NCBI GenBank assembly: GCA_009760855.2
Contig: WPIO01000027.1
Coordinates: 2,908,501-2,972,500, forward strand
Origin: Cristatella mucedo
Taxonomy: Eukaryota; Bryozoa; Phylactolaemata; Cristatellidae
Direction of reading: 5' to 3'
Length of the DNA stretch: 64,000 bases
Below, one piece after another: positions 19,240 to 32,774 of this stretch. Each line of letters starts with the position of its first letter. The stretch's first letter is position 1. The translations under genes and the position numbers were made by a program. The notes under the pieces are model-generated. The model saw nothing but the letters and a program-made list of their open reading frames with translations, searched no databases and was not told where the DNA came from.

Positions 19240-22200
19240 CGCTAAGTCTGAGTGATTGTTTACTTTGGCTAAGACCCGGGGGCTAGTGTATCCCATGCCT
19301 GTGCCGATTCTAATACGTTCACTAGCCACCTCTCAGCCACTATTGAGGATTGTTTCGCATCCTATATGGAAACGATACAGCTCAGACCTGTTTAAAGTTA
19401 TTCTGATTGTTATTCGACCGTAGCACGTAAGAAACGTAAGTACGTGCCTATGGATATCTAAACGCTTATCGCTTCGGGCTGCTGGGTCCCCCAAGCTGGC
19501 GGCTGCCTTAGCTACGCCGGCGCCTAGTAGCCTGCATGTTAGTTACGGTCGTCAGCAGCTGTTATCGCATCGTCATCATCGATCAAATGCCTTCCTAGAT
19601 ATTAATTCTGTTGCGAAGATTCGTGAACTATGCATCAACATAAGAAAAGCGCCGTGGAGCCGCTGCGGTGGATGGAACCACCAGATCAAATGCAGCTCGT
19701 TGGGCGGGAGCTGTGAGCTGAGTACCCGCTCGCTTGGTATTCCTAGCATAATCTTGAACCGCTCAGCACGCTCCCCCACATGCGTTGCTGTGAATCTCTC
19801 TTAAGAGGTCATCAGGCCTGTTATAACTCCACCGGCCAGACTTAACGCTTGCCTTTGGAATCCTCGCTCAATGTGCAATAAGCCTCTGGTAATAAGCGAC
19901 CTTATTTCTGAAAATGGTCTCGACCTGCTCGCCCTATCTGAAACTATTTGAAACTTTTATGCCGAAAATTTTGATAAACTGCCCGACAATTAAATAAGCT
20001 ACCCCAACTGGTTTCTAATTCTTTCACACCCTTAGATCAATCAAAGCTGGAGGTGGAGTTGCTGTTATCGTGCGCTTGAAGTTCAACTTCAAGCCATTCC
20101 CAGGACCCTCGAAGCAGTGTTTTGAATCAATTATCTTAGTATTACCCGAAAACAAGCTACCGATGGGAGCAGTAGTCTATCGCCCACCAGGTACCAAATC
20201 CTCATTTATCTCAGATTTTTCCGATCTCATTTCGATTCTGTGTGCAAGAAATTGATCCTACCTCGTTGAGGGTGATTTCAACGTTGCTTTGATTACTTAT
20301 CTGACGCCTTTAGCACTGAATGTCTTGAATTGGCTGACTCATTGTCTCTTGTGGCTCATGTGCATGGCCCTATAGCTTCTACAAGAATCATTGCTGAATC
20401 ACAGATGCACAATCCGAAAATGCTGATGTCAACGATCGACCATCTCCTCAACCGCTGCCAGATTATCTCCTTAAATGATGATCCTTGTTATGATGTAGCC
20501 GATGGCTTCTCTCAATTCTTTGTGCAGAAGATAGACAAGATCAGGGAATCCATCCCTGCGATGAAGAAACCCCCTAGAATGTTGTCACCCAATTTTTGGC
20601 TGCACCTCAATGTCTACATTTAGGCAGGTCACTAGTGATCTCGTCCTGAAGTTCATATGCCAATCAAAGAAGACCTCAAGTCCTTTGACCCTATTCCCAC
20701 TGTCCTGCTCCTACGTTGCATTGAAATGCTGCTGGCATGCATAACTAAAATCATTATTATGTCATTAGCCACAGGTCATGTTCCAGCACCTATAAAGAAG
20801 TCTGTAGTCAGGCCACTTCTCAAGAAAGCGACACTAGACCAAGAGAACTTGAGCAAATACCATCCAGTTTCCCTTCTACCATTCCTATTAAAGACACTGG
20901 AACGGGTCGTTTTGGACCAGCAGAACTCATTTATTAAAATTTCAAACCTTACTAGCAAGTTCCAATCTGGCTTTAGAGCTAATCACTCCATAGAATCAGC
21001 ATTGCTTAGGGTGTACAACGACGTATTTAGGAATACAGACATGGGTTGAGCGTCTCTGCTTGTTTTGCTCGATCATTCACCAGCTTTTGATAATATCGAT
21101 CACAAAGTGCTTTTAGAGAGCCTCTCATCTCGCCTGGGAATCACTGACACTGCTCTGCAATGTTTCAGTTCCTATCTCAGTGGGAGACTCCAGAGTATTG
21201 ACGTGAATGAACAAAGATCATCAGTGGTGCCTCTGAAATATGGGGTACGTCAGAGCTCCATACTAGATCTGATTCTTTTCACGGTTTATACTCTCCCTCT
21301 TGCTGATGCGATTGCCAAGCACAATCAAGGCTTTGACTTCTATGCGGATGACACTCAGTTGTACCTTTACTTTGACCCCCTGGCGTTCGAGCACCTCAAA
21401 TTCTCTCAACTCACTTACTGCCTGTATTGATTACATCCGGACATGGACTGCAGCAAATTTTCTAAAACTAAACGATGATAAAACTAACTTATTAGTTCGG
21501 CAAACCCAGTGTGATTCAGAAATTGGAAAGGCTGACACTCAAAATTCGCTCTGCCAGCAAATCTCCTGTTGAATCAGCTCAAAATCCAGGTGTCATGTTC
21601 CAAAGTGACCTCTCATTAGACGATCGCATCAGCTCCACAATCAACTCTGCCTACTTTCAGCTACATAGCATCGCTAAAATTCGGGCTTGCTTAGATAAAG
21701 ATACTGCGTCTAAGTTGGTCCATGCATTTGTGACATCCTGTCTTGACTTCTGTAACTCACTCACTGTTTGCTGGCCTACCGGCATGTGCAATCAGGCGAT
21801 TACAGCTCGTGCAAAACTCCGCAGCTAGGCTTGTCTGTCGTGAGCATTGCAGTTGCTACATCACACTACTTCTCGCCGTCCTGCACTGGCTACCAGTCAA
21901 GCAATGGATCGACTTTAAGGTTTTGTCGCTCACTTTTAGGTCACTTCATTTTTTGGCTCCAGCCTATCTCTCAGATTTACTCCCCCACCAGGCCAAGCAT
22001 TGTACCACCCTCTTTTCGGAATACAACAGTTTACCAATACCTCGTACACACCTAAAATCCTTTGGAGACCGTGCATTTAGTTCATATGCTCAAAACGCCC
22101 GAAACTCAGTCCCGACTTGCGTCAGAACATCAACTGACCTGAGCACATTTAAAAAGGACTTAAAACACACCTATTTAAGACAGCATTTAGTGGGTCCCTG

Positions 22201-22440
22201 TGATTCTTCCTTCATGTGCTTATGTGTGCTGATACTGTGCATGCTGCCACTAACCACACTTGCATGCTGACCCTATGCATGTCACTCCTAATCATGACAT
22301 TCATGTTGTATATCAAGCATGATATTACTCACCATTCAATCGCGTTTCCCTTTGCAGCAAATGCAAAGCGCCTAGATATAGATTGAGTCCAATGATGATG
22401 CTTCATAAAGTGCATGATTGTTATTATTATTATTATTATC
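19240..22440 (+). pseudogene. CR1/L2-like LINE N1, near full length
   Basis: Non-LTR retrotransposon with decayed frames. The APE-type endonuclease is represented by AVVYRPPGTKSSF near 20170. The reverse transcriptase has GHVPAPIKKSVVRPLLKK, the D box region LLDHSPAFDNIDH (21068), YGVRQSSILDLILF and an intact FYADDTQLYL at about 21340. A C-terminal domain follows (LVQNSAARLVCREH, LHWLPVKQ, DLLPHQAKH). The 3' end has GCGCCTAGA... and an ATT-repeat tail at 22420-22439. Several stops and shifts make it non-functional. Start is approximate: sequence before 19560 is probably 5' UTR. Confidence 0.85.
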
Positions 22441-22899
22441 CAAAGTTGACTTTCTTCTGGCTAACTACTAATAAATATGATGATGGGTCTTTTATGGTGA
22501 GCAAATTGTTCGGACCTATACATTGATAAAAAAGTACTTTGTGTGGCCTAATTCACTTTCTTAAACTCATTGTGCCGAAACTAAAAGCCAATAAACTTTC
22601 GATCTTTTGTATATGTCTATGCTTACGTTTGAATTATGGCTACATTTGTCGTTGAGGCACTATATTGAGATAAAAAATAGCAGATTTATTTATGCAGGTA
22701 TATCGTATTATTGACTGTCCAGAGTCATCATCGGACTAGGATTAAAAATATATATTTCGATGGACAGCTCATATTCATCTAGAAAAAAGGCAATGCATGT
22801 ACGTATGAGAACTGCTAGATTTTAAGGCAGGCGCTCTGTGACTACCTCTTTCCTATAAAGGCCACGGGCCATGGGGTCGATGGAAGAGGTCAGGTACCC
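22441..22899. other. unassigned AT-rich stretch
   Basis: Nothing recognised on either strand. Confidence 0.5.
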
Positions 22900-23890
22900 T
22901 CACAAGGAAGATATTTTTTCTTTGGCCATTCCAATTCCGTTAGAAAAGACCCAATAGGCCTGATCCAGAGTATTAAACCGCTCAAAAAAGCATTTCATTT
23001 AAGTTAAGAAGGTTTTTCAAATAGACATTTGGATTCTTTGAAGTGAATTCAATTTAAACTAGTGGAATCTTACTCTGACACCAGGATTCATTTGAACATT
23101 TGTGTATGCGATTATTACTTGTCAGATGTGACGAGACGAGTCATACTCTACCCTACTTACCAGACCCACGGTACTTCCCGTGGTTCATTAACCACCGTCC
23201 TTACAAGTCTTAGGCGCGGTTTGGGGCTTTGCAATTTACTATCTCCCGCTCCTTCGTGGTATGGCTTTGAGGTGGGCTTGATTGTGTGCTCGATTAATCA
23301 ATCGCTCGCTCACGTGAGCTCTATTAATGCAGTCAGATGCACTCACAGTCTGGGGCAGCGCCTGCATCCCTTCTCGACGGCCAGTAGGAGGATACATAAT
23401 TGTGATGCCAGCTCTGAGGAGTCCAAGATAAAGAAAAGGTGGATCTCGCCAGGAAAAAGCACCACCAGCATAAACAGTTAGACGGCTCGAATAACAAGGT
23501 GGGCCAAAAGGCTTACCTTTAATACTCTTAACGTAGGTGAGTTGTCATCGCTGGCAGGAGTGAGAATTCACTGACGACCAACACAACTAGTTCATTGTCC
23601 TATACAAAGAGCGGGAAAGGACAACTCTCTTGGCCCCTCTGGAACTTCAATCCGACCTACTAAGCCCATCAATGAAGAGCGTCGTCAATAGCTGAGAAAA
23701 ACAGCGAAACTGCATACCGCATTGATGAGAATACCAAGATAAGACAAAAAAAGATTTGACCATGAGCAAAGTACCAACGGTTCGCAACTACTTTCAACAT
23801 TTTCGCGTGCCGACAAAAAGAGCTAATAGCGTTTGTTGTCCGTTGCAGTGTTCTCTTCCAAAAATCCAACTTCTTGAAAACCTCAGATAC
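22900..23890 (+). repeat. dispersed repeat R5, copy 2
   Basis: Contains the end of module A (CCAATAGGCCTGATCCAGAGTA), a CATACTCTACCCTACTTACC block (23140), an AGGCTTACCTTTAATACTC block (23508) and a GACGACCAACACAAC-AGTTCATT block (23573). Each has counterparts at 10.3-11.1 kb or 51.5-52.2 kb in the same order. Confidence 0.7.
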
Positions 23891-24239
23891 TGAAATCGCT
23901 ACAGCTAAGTCCTTTTTTAAGCTTAGTTTGTTTTTTCACCGTCGTCCATAAAAAACGACATGCCTAAGAACACATCTAAACTCTTACCACTTTGTGCAGG
24001 ATAACCCCCCCCCCCTGCAGGCAGCAACCTAATATACGCCAGTAGCTAGTAACGTGCTAATTGGTTATGATCGCGTGTACCTTTTATAGTTTCGTTATCT
24101 GATGTCGCTAAAGTCAGCTCTTAAAATGTTTATGCTGCTGCCAAGGTCAATGTATTATTTTTATACAAAAGAAAAGCGCCAATAGCTAACGAGGGGACCA
24201 TGAGCGAAAAACCCGCCAGTTTGCAGGGATCTGGGAGCT
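23891..24239. other. unassigned stretch
   Basis: C-homopolymer at about 24006; otherwise nothing recognised. Confidence 0.45.
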
Positions 24240-24656
24240 AAGAACTTGATTATTTAGTATTTTTAGCACTGTCTCGAACCATTCAGCGAATTCTCCCTCA
24301 AGCGTTGCTGTTAATCTCTCCAACTTAGTGGCCATCATTCACGCTATAACCCTGCGACCAAACTTGAAGCTTGTCTTTCTAATCTTCGCTTGATATGTAC
24401 TAAACCTCCATTAATCAATGACTTTGTTTCAGAAAAAGGCCCCGATCTACTTGATTTTACTGAAACCTGGCTAATATCAATATACCACCCAATCACTTAC
24501 AATGAAACCCCAACAGGTTTCTCCTCCTCAAACCTAAATCCTTTCAAACCCCTAGATCAATCAAAAATGGAGGTGGAGTAAGTTATTACACCCTAGTTCC
24601 ACAATTTCAATCCGTTTGCAGTTCGTTCGAAGCAGTTTTTTGCGTCAACTGTTTTA

Positions 24657-24790
24657 TATTGGCTACCGAATGCTTACCGAAAGCCGCTTAGGCTGTGAGT
24701 GCGCTATACAAAACTCCCCTGCGTAATACCCACATGGTCTTTATGACTTTGTGGAGTTACTGACGGAGATACATTAGATTACATTAAATA
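24657..24790 (+). mobile_element. LINE2 3'-end fragment inserted in N2
   Basis: Same 3' UTR as 4936-5062 (TTGGCTACCGAA...GCCGCTTAGGCTGT, ACGGAGATACATT). Flanking sequence on each side belongs to N2, so this is a short 5'-truncated insertion. Confidence 0.75.
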
Positions 24791-26630
24791 ATTTCACTCG
24801 ACAACCAGCTACCCTTAATGGAAGTAGTCTAACACCCCCAGGTGACAATTCCTTTTTTCTCAGATTTATCTCATCTCATTTGGATTATATGAGCAAGAAA
24901 TCGATCCTTCCTCATTTAAGGCGAATGAAACATTCATTTTGATAACTTATCCAAAGCCTTAAGCGACTCATCATCCCTTGTGGCTCATGTGAAAGGGGCT
25001 ACACACATTAAGGGTTACACATTTGACCAAATGTTCTCCTGCAACTGCACTTTATTCTCACTAATTATAACCTAATTCTGCTTATCCGACCACATGTAGT
25101 TTTCATGCAGCCTAAAACGTGAGCCTACTTTCATCTAAAATCATACGTGAATCAAGAAACCTCAATAACCTTGACATCGATATTTTCCGTGCAAGAATTT
25201 CTGCTTCACTTCTGTAGCTCAATACTCATTTTGACTTGTCATCATTGGTAGATTGCTACAAAATGACACCAGCTCACATAGTTGACGAGTTTGCACCTCT
25301 GCCCAAGCGAACTATGCGCCTTCGCCCATATGGCCTATGGCTTACCACATGCATTAAACTGGCTAGGCCTATTGAGTGCAATGTAGAACTGCGATACAAC
25401 TGCCCTTTCAATGATAGGCTTCGTCCAACCTCGGATTTTATTCCGTATTACAGGAAGCAGTGATCTAGATTAAGAAACCAAATTTTACGGCATATCACAA
25501 ATGGGTGCTCATGCTATTACCTCCAATGGTCCAGCCCAGCCAGCCTCCACACGTTATCAAACTGTGATGCCGCTACAACGTCCACAATTTTCGTCGAGTC
25601 TTTGATGTGGCTTGATTTCGCGTGGTTGCATTGCAAGGAACATGATACAAAAGATTAGGACTGACGGGCCATCAAAAGACATGTGAGGACTATTTTTCTC
25701 ATCGATCCAAGCAAAGGCTAAGTCTAGCTTCTATAAAAACATTGTATAATCACAGATGCACCGTAGAAAAATGCTTTTATCTACGATTGACCGTCTCTTT
25801 AACTGCTCCCAATGTTGAGTCCTTACCTAGTTATTCTTATGATGGTCTAGCTGATTGCTTATCTAGATTCTTCGTCGAGAAGGTGGAAAAAATAGACAGT
25901 CATTCCCTAGGGTGACAGTAGCCCCTGAAATCATGTGTCTCAATTCCATGCAGCACTTTAATGTCTACATTCAAGGATGCCACTAGTGACCTCTTCCTGA
26001 AGTTCGTATCCCAATCACAGAAGACGACTAGTCCTCTAGACCCTATTCCCACAGTGCTGCTTGTACGATGGCTGCTGCTGCCATGCACAAATAACGTCAT
26101 ATATAGGTCATTAGCCTCAGGTCATGTCCCAGAACCTTTCAAAAACATGCTTACTCATGTAAAACATGCCACTGCTTAAGAAAGCAACGCTAGACCAAAA
26201 GAGCTTGAGCTACTTCTGCCAAGTCTCCCTTACACCATTCCTATCAAATACGCTGGAACCTTTCGTGGCAGACCAGCTGAACTCATATATTGAAACTTCA
26301 AAGCTTCCTAGTAATTTTGAGTATGTTTTAGAGCTCATGACTCCACAAAGTTGACATTGATTCGGGTGTATTACAACCTACTAAGGATTTTTAGGAGACT
26401 TATGTAGAGTATCTCGGCTTGTTTTTCTCTCGGCACCTTTTGATACTCCCGATCAACAAGTCCTTCTTGAGCGCCTCCAGTCTTTCCTGGGCATCACTGG
26501 CACTGCTCCCTAATGGCTCAGGCGCTATCCCAGTAGGAGACTCGAGTGAGTATTGATAACAATGGACAAAAAATCGTTGATGTAACCTCAGAAGTAAGTA
26601 TGGCTTTCATCAGGGCTCCGTGCTTTTAAT

Positions 26631-26762
26631 TTTCCTGTTCTTTTAAGAAAAATATTAGAAATTATTTAATATATTAATTTAAAATATTAATTTATAAAAT
26701 TTAATATTGTTAAATATATTTTGTTCTTATTAAAAGAACACTACAATTTCCTGTTCTTTTAA
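26631..26762. mobile_element. 100-base AT-rich insert with 16-bp TSD
   Basis: TTTCCTGTTCTTTTAA occurs at 26631-26646 and again at 26747-26762 around AT-rich DNA containing GTTCTTATTAAAAGAAC. The LINE reading (HQGSVL...) resumes after the second repeat, so the insert entered N2. Confidence 0.7.
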
Positions 26763-27774
26763 TTTTTCATTCTCTGCCTCTTGTCAATGTGATTGTCAGG
26801 CACAGGCTAAGATTTCACTTCTATACAGATGGTGCTGAGTTGTACCTGTGCTTTGATATCTCCCAGCCCTTCAGCACTTTAAATTCTCTCAACTCCCTTG
26901 CTGCATCTATTAAAAACATCTGCAACTGGATAGCAGCGAACGTTTTTAAATTGAATGATGATAAAAACCAACTTATTAGTTATGGGCAAACCAAATGCGA
27001 TTCAGAAAGTGAAAAAATAACTCTCACAATCGGCTCTGCCACCATGTTTCCGGTTGAATCCGCACGAAGTCCATGCATTCTGTTCCGAATTGACCTTTAA
27101 TTAGATGGCCCCATCAGGTCAACAGTCAAGTTTGCCTACGTTCAGCTATTTTACACTGCCAGAAGTTTGGCTTGTTTAGACTGGGTTGACGCTTCTAAAG
27201 TGGTCCATGCATCAGTGACATCTCGTCTCAATTTCTGCGACTCACTGTTTGCTAGCTTACTGGCCTGAGCAATCAGGCTCTTACGGCTGGTGCAAAACTT
27301 TGCAGCTTGGCTTATCTGTCGTGAGCGTTGCAATTGCCACATCACAGCATTTCTCGCCGGCCTGCACTGGCTACCAGTCATGCAACGCATCGACTTCAAA
27401 GTTTTGTCACTCACATTCAGGTCCCTTCATTCTTTGGCTCCTGCCTACCTATCAGATCTACTGCCCCACAAGGCTAAGCATCGTACCTCTACGCTTTCTT
27501 CCAGAAGCTGATCGTTTACCTATAACCCGTTGGAACCTCAAATTCTTTGGAGACCGTAACTTTAGTTTGCGTGCTCCCAAATCTTCGAAATCACTTAACT
27601 TAAATAATCATAAATAATAAATAAATAAATAATACTATAATATAATAGTCATAAATAATCGGACATTATCACTTTAGAAAATAAACTAAAAACGTTTCTA
27701 TTTATCACATCCTTTTGTGGGTCCATATGATTCGTCTTTTTGTGCTTATTCATGCTGACCAAGTGTGACTAAGA

Positions 27775-28660
27775 AACCGGAAATATTATTGCTCCAAATC
27801 GGCTCTGTATCTCCAATTTCATGTGCGTGTCATGTCGATGGCTAGTTTCAAAGTGACCTCTCAAGAGATGATTACATCACCTCCACTGTCAAGTGTGTCC
27901 ACTTTCACCTGCACAGCATTGCTATAATTCAGAGTTTTTAACACATGGATAATCCAAATTGGTACATGCATTTCTATAATCCCATCTCGACTTCTGTAAC
28001 ACACTGCTTGCTGGTCTATCGGCATGTGAAAAACTCTGAAAATAGGCTTATCTGTCGGGAGATCAATGTTGCCACCTCACACCACTTCTCGGTGATCTCC
28101 ACTAGCTCTACTTCAAGCAGCAAATAGACTTAGAGGTTCTCTCCCTTGCTTTTAGGTCCCTCAATTGTCGGGCTTTAGCCTATCAGAACTACTTCCCCAC
28201 TAGGCAAAGATTCGAACAACCTGCTTTCACGACTTCAGTCTTTTAGTAAACCCCTAAAAAACCTCAAGACCTTTGGCAGGAGACCGTATATTGAGTGCAT
28301 AGGCTTTCAAAGCCTGGAACTCACAGCCGACTGATGTCACGACATCTCATGACATGGCAGCCTTAAAAAAACTGCAAACGCACGGTTTCTTTTGATTCAT
28401 CAGCAATGTGCTTTTGCATGCTGACACTGCCTGTTGCTACTAACCGTATCTAAATGTTAAGCCTGTGCGTGTCACATATAACAATGTTTCGTTTGATGAT
28501 ATTGCACAAGTTACGACTAAGAATTCGGTCATGCTCCCCTTAAAGCATCGGCACAGTGCATAGAAAGAGATTAACTTACCAGAGGGGTCTACAGATGTAT
28601 TTTTATTGTTATAATTATCAATTTTATCATTGCAAGCCAACTAGTATCATTGTGAAGCCC
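27775..28660 (+). pseudogene. CR1/L2-like LINE 3' fragment
   Basis: Starts with the region equivalent to FQSDLS-DD-ISS (27850) and continues through the C-terminal domain with many stops. Ends in a decayed family tail (GTGCATAGAAAGAGATTAA at 28555). Confidence 0.7.
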
Positions 28661-29399
28661 ACTATGTCGATTTTACCGTCTTGTACAGGTGTGGCTAGAA
28701 TGCTGAGAATGGGCGTGGGAGAGGGAGAGGGTTCGATCAAATTTTATGACTAAACCAGGAACTCTGCCTAACCCTAACCTTTAAAAAGGTAGATTTGTCA
28801 GTTAGTCCGCCAATCATGGTCATTTACAACTACGAGTCATTTTGGTTTTATTATAGTAATACTACAACGGTACAGCTATGTTAGCTTGTCCAATAAGAGA
28901 GATCATTTGATAACTTTCGCGTGTAGCTACATAACCTACTCTCCTAGTTGAAATTGAACATTGAAATACTAGAACTTCACAGGACTATACACTTTAAAGA
29001 GGGTTTCAAAGGGTGGCCACGGCATGCCAGCAGCTTATGCTCTCTGCACCGTGACTCTCTTTGCTGGCACCCAAAGTGACGACTGGCTCTTTCCTGCTTC
29101 CATTTAAAACAGCTGAATTGCATAACTGGAAAGTAGCTAGGCTGAACTCGGCAGACCAGAAGTAGTTGGTTACTGACTTTCGTTGGTTTCTGACAATTGA
29201 TCCCCTTGGTCATCCACACGGCACAATCTATATAAAGTATAAATTCAACGATGGTCACCAGGTTGCATTTGCTCTGAACACACAAGCTAGCAGTGTTGGG
29301 GTACGGACATTGCCCCCCCCCCCTGGACGCCCCCCCCCGATATCCCCCCCCGGACATCCCAGCGGAAATCCCCCCTGGGGTAGGACATTCTCCCCCGGA

Positions 29400-29620
29400 T
29401 AAATGGTTTAGGGTTTAGAATTTAGGGTTTAGGGTTTTTAGGGTTTAGGGTTTTTAGGGTTTAGGGTTTTTAGGGTTTAGGGTTTTTAGGGTTTAGGGTT
29501 TAGTGTGTAGGGCTTATGTAATTAGGGTTTATGGTTTAGTTTTTAGGATTTTTAGGGTTAAGGGTTTAGTGTTTAGAGTTTAGGGTTTAGGGATTGAGAT
29601 TTAATATATAGGATTTAGGG
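29400..29620 (+). repeat. TTTAGGG-like array, cleaner copy
   Basis: Several near-perfect GGGTTTAGGGTTTTTA units (five in a row around 29420-29500), then degenerate units. Equivalent to 1180-1335. Confidence 0.85.
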
Positions 29621-29989
29621 CGGCCTGTGCCTCCGCCGTCTAAATCCACCCTAAGGTCGTATTCCGCGCTCTAGCTAGTGCGTATTAGGGCACAACGAGA
29701 TCTCTAGTAATCGAGTTATACTCTGAGGCTTCGCGCTCATTAGGAGGAACGCGTGGCACGCCGTTGCACCCGCCCGCTTAGACGGGTAAGAACACGTGCC
29801 TGGAGGTGTCAAGCGGGACCAAACTCCGGTGAGACCGAACTGTATGGCTCGCCGACGATGCTGCCGCCGTCACAGCCGCCGCAAAGGCCGCGACCGCTCG
29901 ATCCATTAAAAAACCATCCTTTTAATCCATCCATACTTCTAATAGTACGAGTTGATTTTATTTTGTTAGAGCATGAACTTCATTTGATC

Positions 29990-30027
<38 letters not shown>

Positions 30028-30117
30028 GATATATGATATAAATATATATATATATATATATATATCATATCATGCATATATCATATCATAGACATATCAT
30101 GTACATCATGTATCATC

Positions 30118-30162
<45 letters not shown>

Positions 30163-30209
30163 GATATGTAGTACTAATGTATACATAATGGTTAAAAATC
30201 TGTTTCTCG

Positions 30210-30262
<53 letters not shown>
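29990..30262. repeat. TA microsatellite blocks
   Basis: Four TA tracts separated by ATGATA/CATCATGT spacers inside the transposon. Confidence 0.95.
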
Positions 30263-30631
30263 GTATTCTTACTTATACATTCATCAACATAGGGGGGTAA
30301 ATGTCCAGGGGGAAATGTCCTTGTGTCCACTTGGGGGGGGGAGAAATGTCCTATAACCAGCAGTGTTCTGCTACCTGGTACTGATGCATAAGAACACTAT
30401 GCTAAGGATTCGTTAGGGCTGGCTCAATGGCTAGGTCATTGGATGCTGAGACCCCCTTCTAAAGTAAAGTTGAAATTCTCCACGATTTTTCACGTTAGCC
30501 ACAAAACCTAATAAATGATACGATTTCCGCCAGTCGGACAAACGGGTTTACGAGCTTAAAATCAGGAACAAGTAAAGCCAAAATAAAATGGGCGTACCTA
30601 TCGCAATCAAATGACAAGAAAACATGCAGTG

Positions 30632-30760
30632 CTGGTTTGACCAATGGTTAAGGTGCTAGCCTCAACCGAGGTCAAGATGGATGCATTTGAGACCAAGGTG
30701 GTTGGTTCGATCCCCGAGGCACAAGTCTAGTGCAAAAACAGAGAAAAATTCTATTAGGTA
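30632..30760 (+). mobile_element. tRNA-derived SINE-1 (in R1 copy B)
   Basis: Homologous to 2217-2335: GGTTAAGGTGCTAGCCTC near the A box and GGTTCGATCCCCGAGGC at the B box. Confidence 0.75.
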
Positions 30761-32057
30761 GATACGCGAGAATTATATTGCTATTTATATTTTTCAAAGG
30801 AATGTATTTAGCGCCCCGGCCGTCTCTCGAGTGGGTGCAACTTCAGAGGGGTTGGTAGTATGACCCGCTAGGTTGTGTGCATATGAGACCATCGGCGTGA
30901 GTAAGTGCGTGTGTGAGTGTATGCACGAGTGCATGCTTTGTGCCTACCTGAGTGGGTGCATGATGCATGCTTTGTACCTACCTGAGTGGGTGCATGATGC
31001 ATGCTTGACTGAGAGAATTTGTCTGTGTCTATATGTGTGCGTTTTTGTGTGTGTGCATGCTTACGTTAGGGGCGTTTTGGGGCACCAAGTGCTGGTTTGG
31101 TTACCTAAGTAAGGTGTGGCAGCTGTGGGTGGGAGAGACTATTTTCCGAGTAACTTTATTTAAGGGGCTATGCATTCCGGTAGCTTGACGTCCGACGGCT
31201 TGCACAACCTCCAAAAATCTGTTAGGAATGGGTGTCCGCTAAGGGGTTAGTCATTCGGTTCTGTGGTGTGGCGTCTGTGGGAATACGGAAATTGATTCCA
31301 GAGTGATGGAAGGTTCGTATGGAAAGTAAGGAGGAGTCATTGCAACTTGCTTAGGAACCGCGGCTCTTGGTTTCACAATTTTGACTGACAGATCGAAGTT
31401 TCATAGCCACATGACCGCTTGCTGCTTCGAGATACAGAACCCTCTTTCTCTGACAATATGCTGTCAAACCTCAACAGTGTCATTGAATGCAACAATCAAA
31501 CACTCGCACAGGAAGAGACAAATCCCACAGGAAGAGACTGAAGCAAAAGCCCAGAAGCTTCATTCTGTCGAACGCCTAACTCATGACAAGGTCAAAAAAA
31601 GAAAGAGGCTGACGTTAGGACTGGAGCGCTTCATAACCCAGCTCGTGGCATGTAGTCCTTCCTGACGGTAGGCCGGGCTCACCAGCAAGGCTGGACTTAG
31701 CAGTTAGTTAGTTTATACAATCAGACCCACATCGTGATGCATCGCTGAAGTTTCCCCCAGTGTTTCAAGGGCATATGATAGTTGGCTATAACGCAGAATC
31801 AAAACCGCAGCCGGGCGATGCTTATTGTAGACTTGACTGGTGAATCGCCGAGAATATAGGCGGATCACAGTAGGACTCCAGCAGCAGCCGAGCAAGGCAC
31901 CGTAGCTTAATTTAGTTATCCAAATCTGTATAATAGAGCAGTTTACTGAACAGCCACAGATAGCCGCTTTTGTCTAGAATATGCTATAGCATATACAAAC
32001 TCTTGTTCGACATACATATTACCACGAGCTCACATTTAACAGAATAGAGCTTTTGAT

Positions 32058-32774
32058 TCCACTTGCCTACAGATTGTGACACGGTTCTTGGAATTAGTTA
32101 TTATTCAGGAAGCACAAATACAATCCAGATATTCACATCCTTACTAATTTATCACACCAATTTTTTACTATTTGACCAGCCCAACATATGTATGAAATTA
32201 TAATATCAATAGATAGTAATCAAACCTTTAAAAAGTTTGATAAGAAGACTTGATATCGCTCTAGGAATTTAACGTAGGCATGCTGGTCAGGATGCCAGTT
32301 AGTTAGGAATGAAAGCTAAAATACAGCAAGCATTGGTTTAATGCCGTTTTTCCTCTACCGAATTTATCTGGAACTCAGCTGCATGGTAGCTGCCCGTGCG
32401 GGCCGGGCAGATTGACGAAGGTGTGGAAGTCACCTCAGTATGTCATTGATTTTTATATAAACATGCCGCCCTCAATAACCGATCTAAAGTTTTCCAATGG
32501 AACCAAAATATCCACAATGCAGATGCGGTATGCAATATAAAATTATTCCTACTAAATATTAATTGTTGCAGCTATTACGATACCTAAATATTCTTTCGTC
32601 GACCTCGCTTCCCGCTGGCCTTTGCGGTCACTCACAGGAGTTGCATAAACAATGCTAAACTAACTAATGCAGATCCTGTACAGTCAGGAATGATATGGGT
32701 GCCACCGTTAAAAATTTGTTTCAGGGTGATTTGGAAGAGTTCATACTTCTTGATATGATTATTCCCATCTAATT
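32058..32774. other. unassigned AT-rich stretch
   Basis: Nothing recognised. Confidence 0.5.

Larger units (their letters stand above)
24240..27770 (+). pseudogene. CR1/L2-like LINE N2, heavily decayed
   Basis: Aligns with N1 through endonuclease (LINDFVSEKGPDLLDFTETWL at 24405), the connecting region, reverse transcriptase (VLLVRWLLLPC..., MPLLKKATLDQKSL, FYTDGAELYLCFD replacing the YADD box at 26818) and the C-terminal domain (LVQNFAAWLICRERC, HWLPVMQRIDFK, DLLPHKAKHR). The catalytic box reads TDG rather than ADD. Two insertions interrupt it: a LINE2 3' end at 24657-24790 and an AT-rich 100-base insert near 26650. Many stops. Confidence 0.8.
29298..30358. mobile_element. non-autonomous DNA transposon, 9-bp TSD (copy B)
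   Basis: Same element as 1067-1940, with TSD AGCAGTGTT at 29289-29297 and 30359-30367. The left end is GGGGTACGGACATTG; the right end reverse-complements to GGTTATAGGACATTTCTCC. It sits at the same site within R1, so a single insertion predates R1 duplication. Confidence 0.75.
28698..32057 (+). repeat. dispersed repeat R1, copy B
   Basis: Direct copy of 470-3602, about 28.2 kb downstream. Longer than copy A mainly because of TA microsatellite growth inside the nested transposon (30000-30260) and a duplicated ~35-base unit (CCTACCTGAGTGGGTGCATG twice, about 30940-31010). The flanking left sequence is a LINE fragment. Confidence 0.85.

Noticed and set aside
29400-29620. Telomere or chromosome-end junction
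   Set aside because: The array is degenerate, internal to a transposon with TSDs, and occurs twice in the window.
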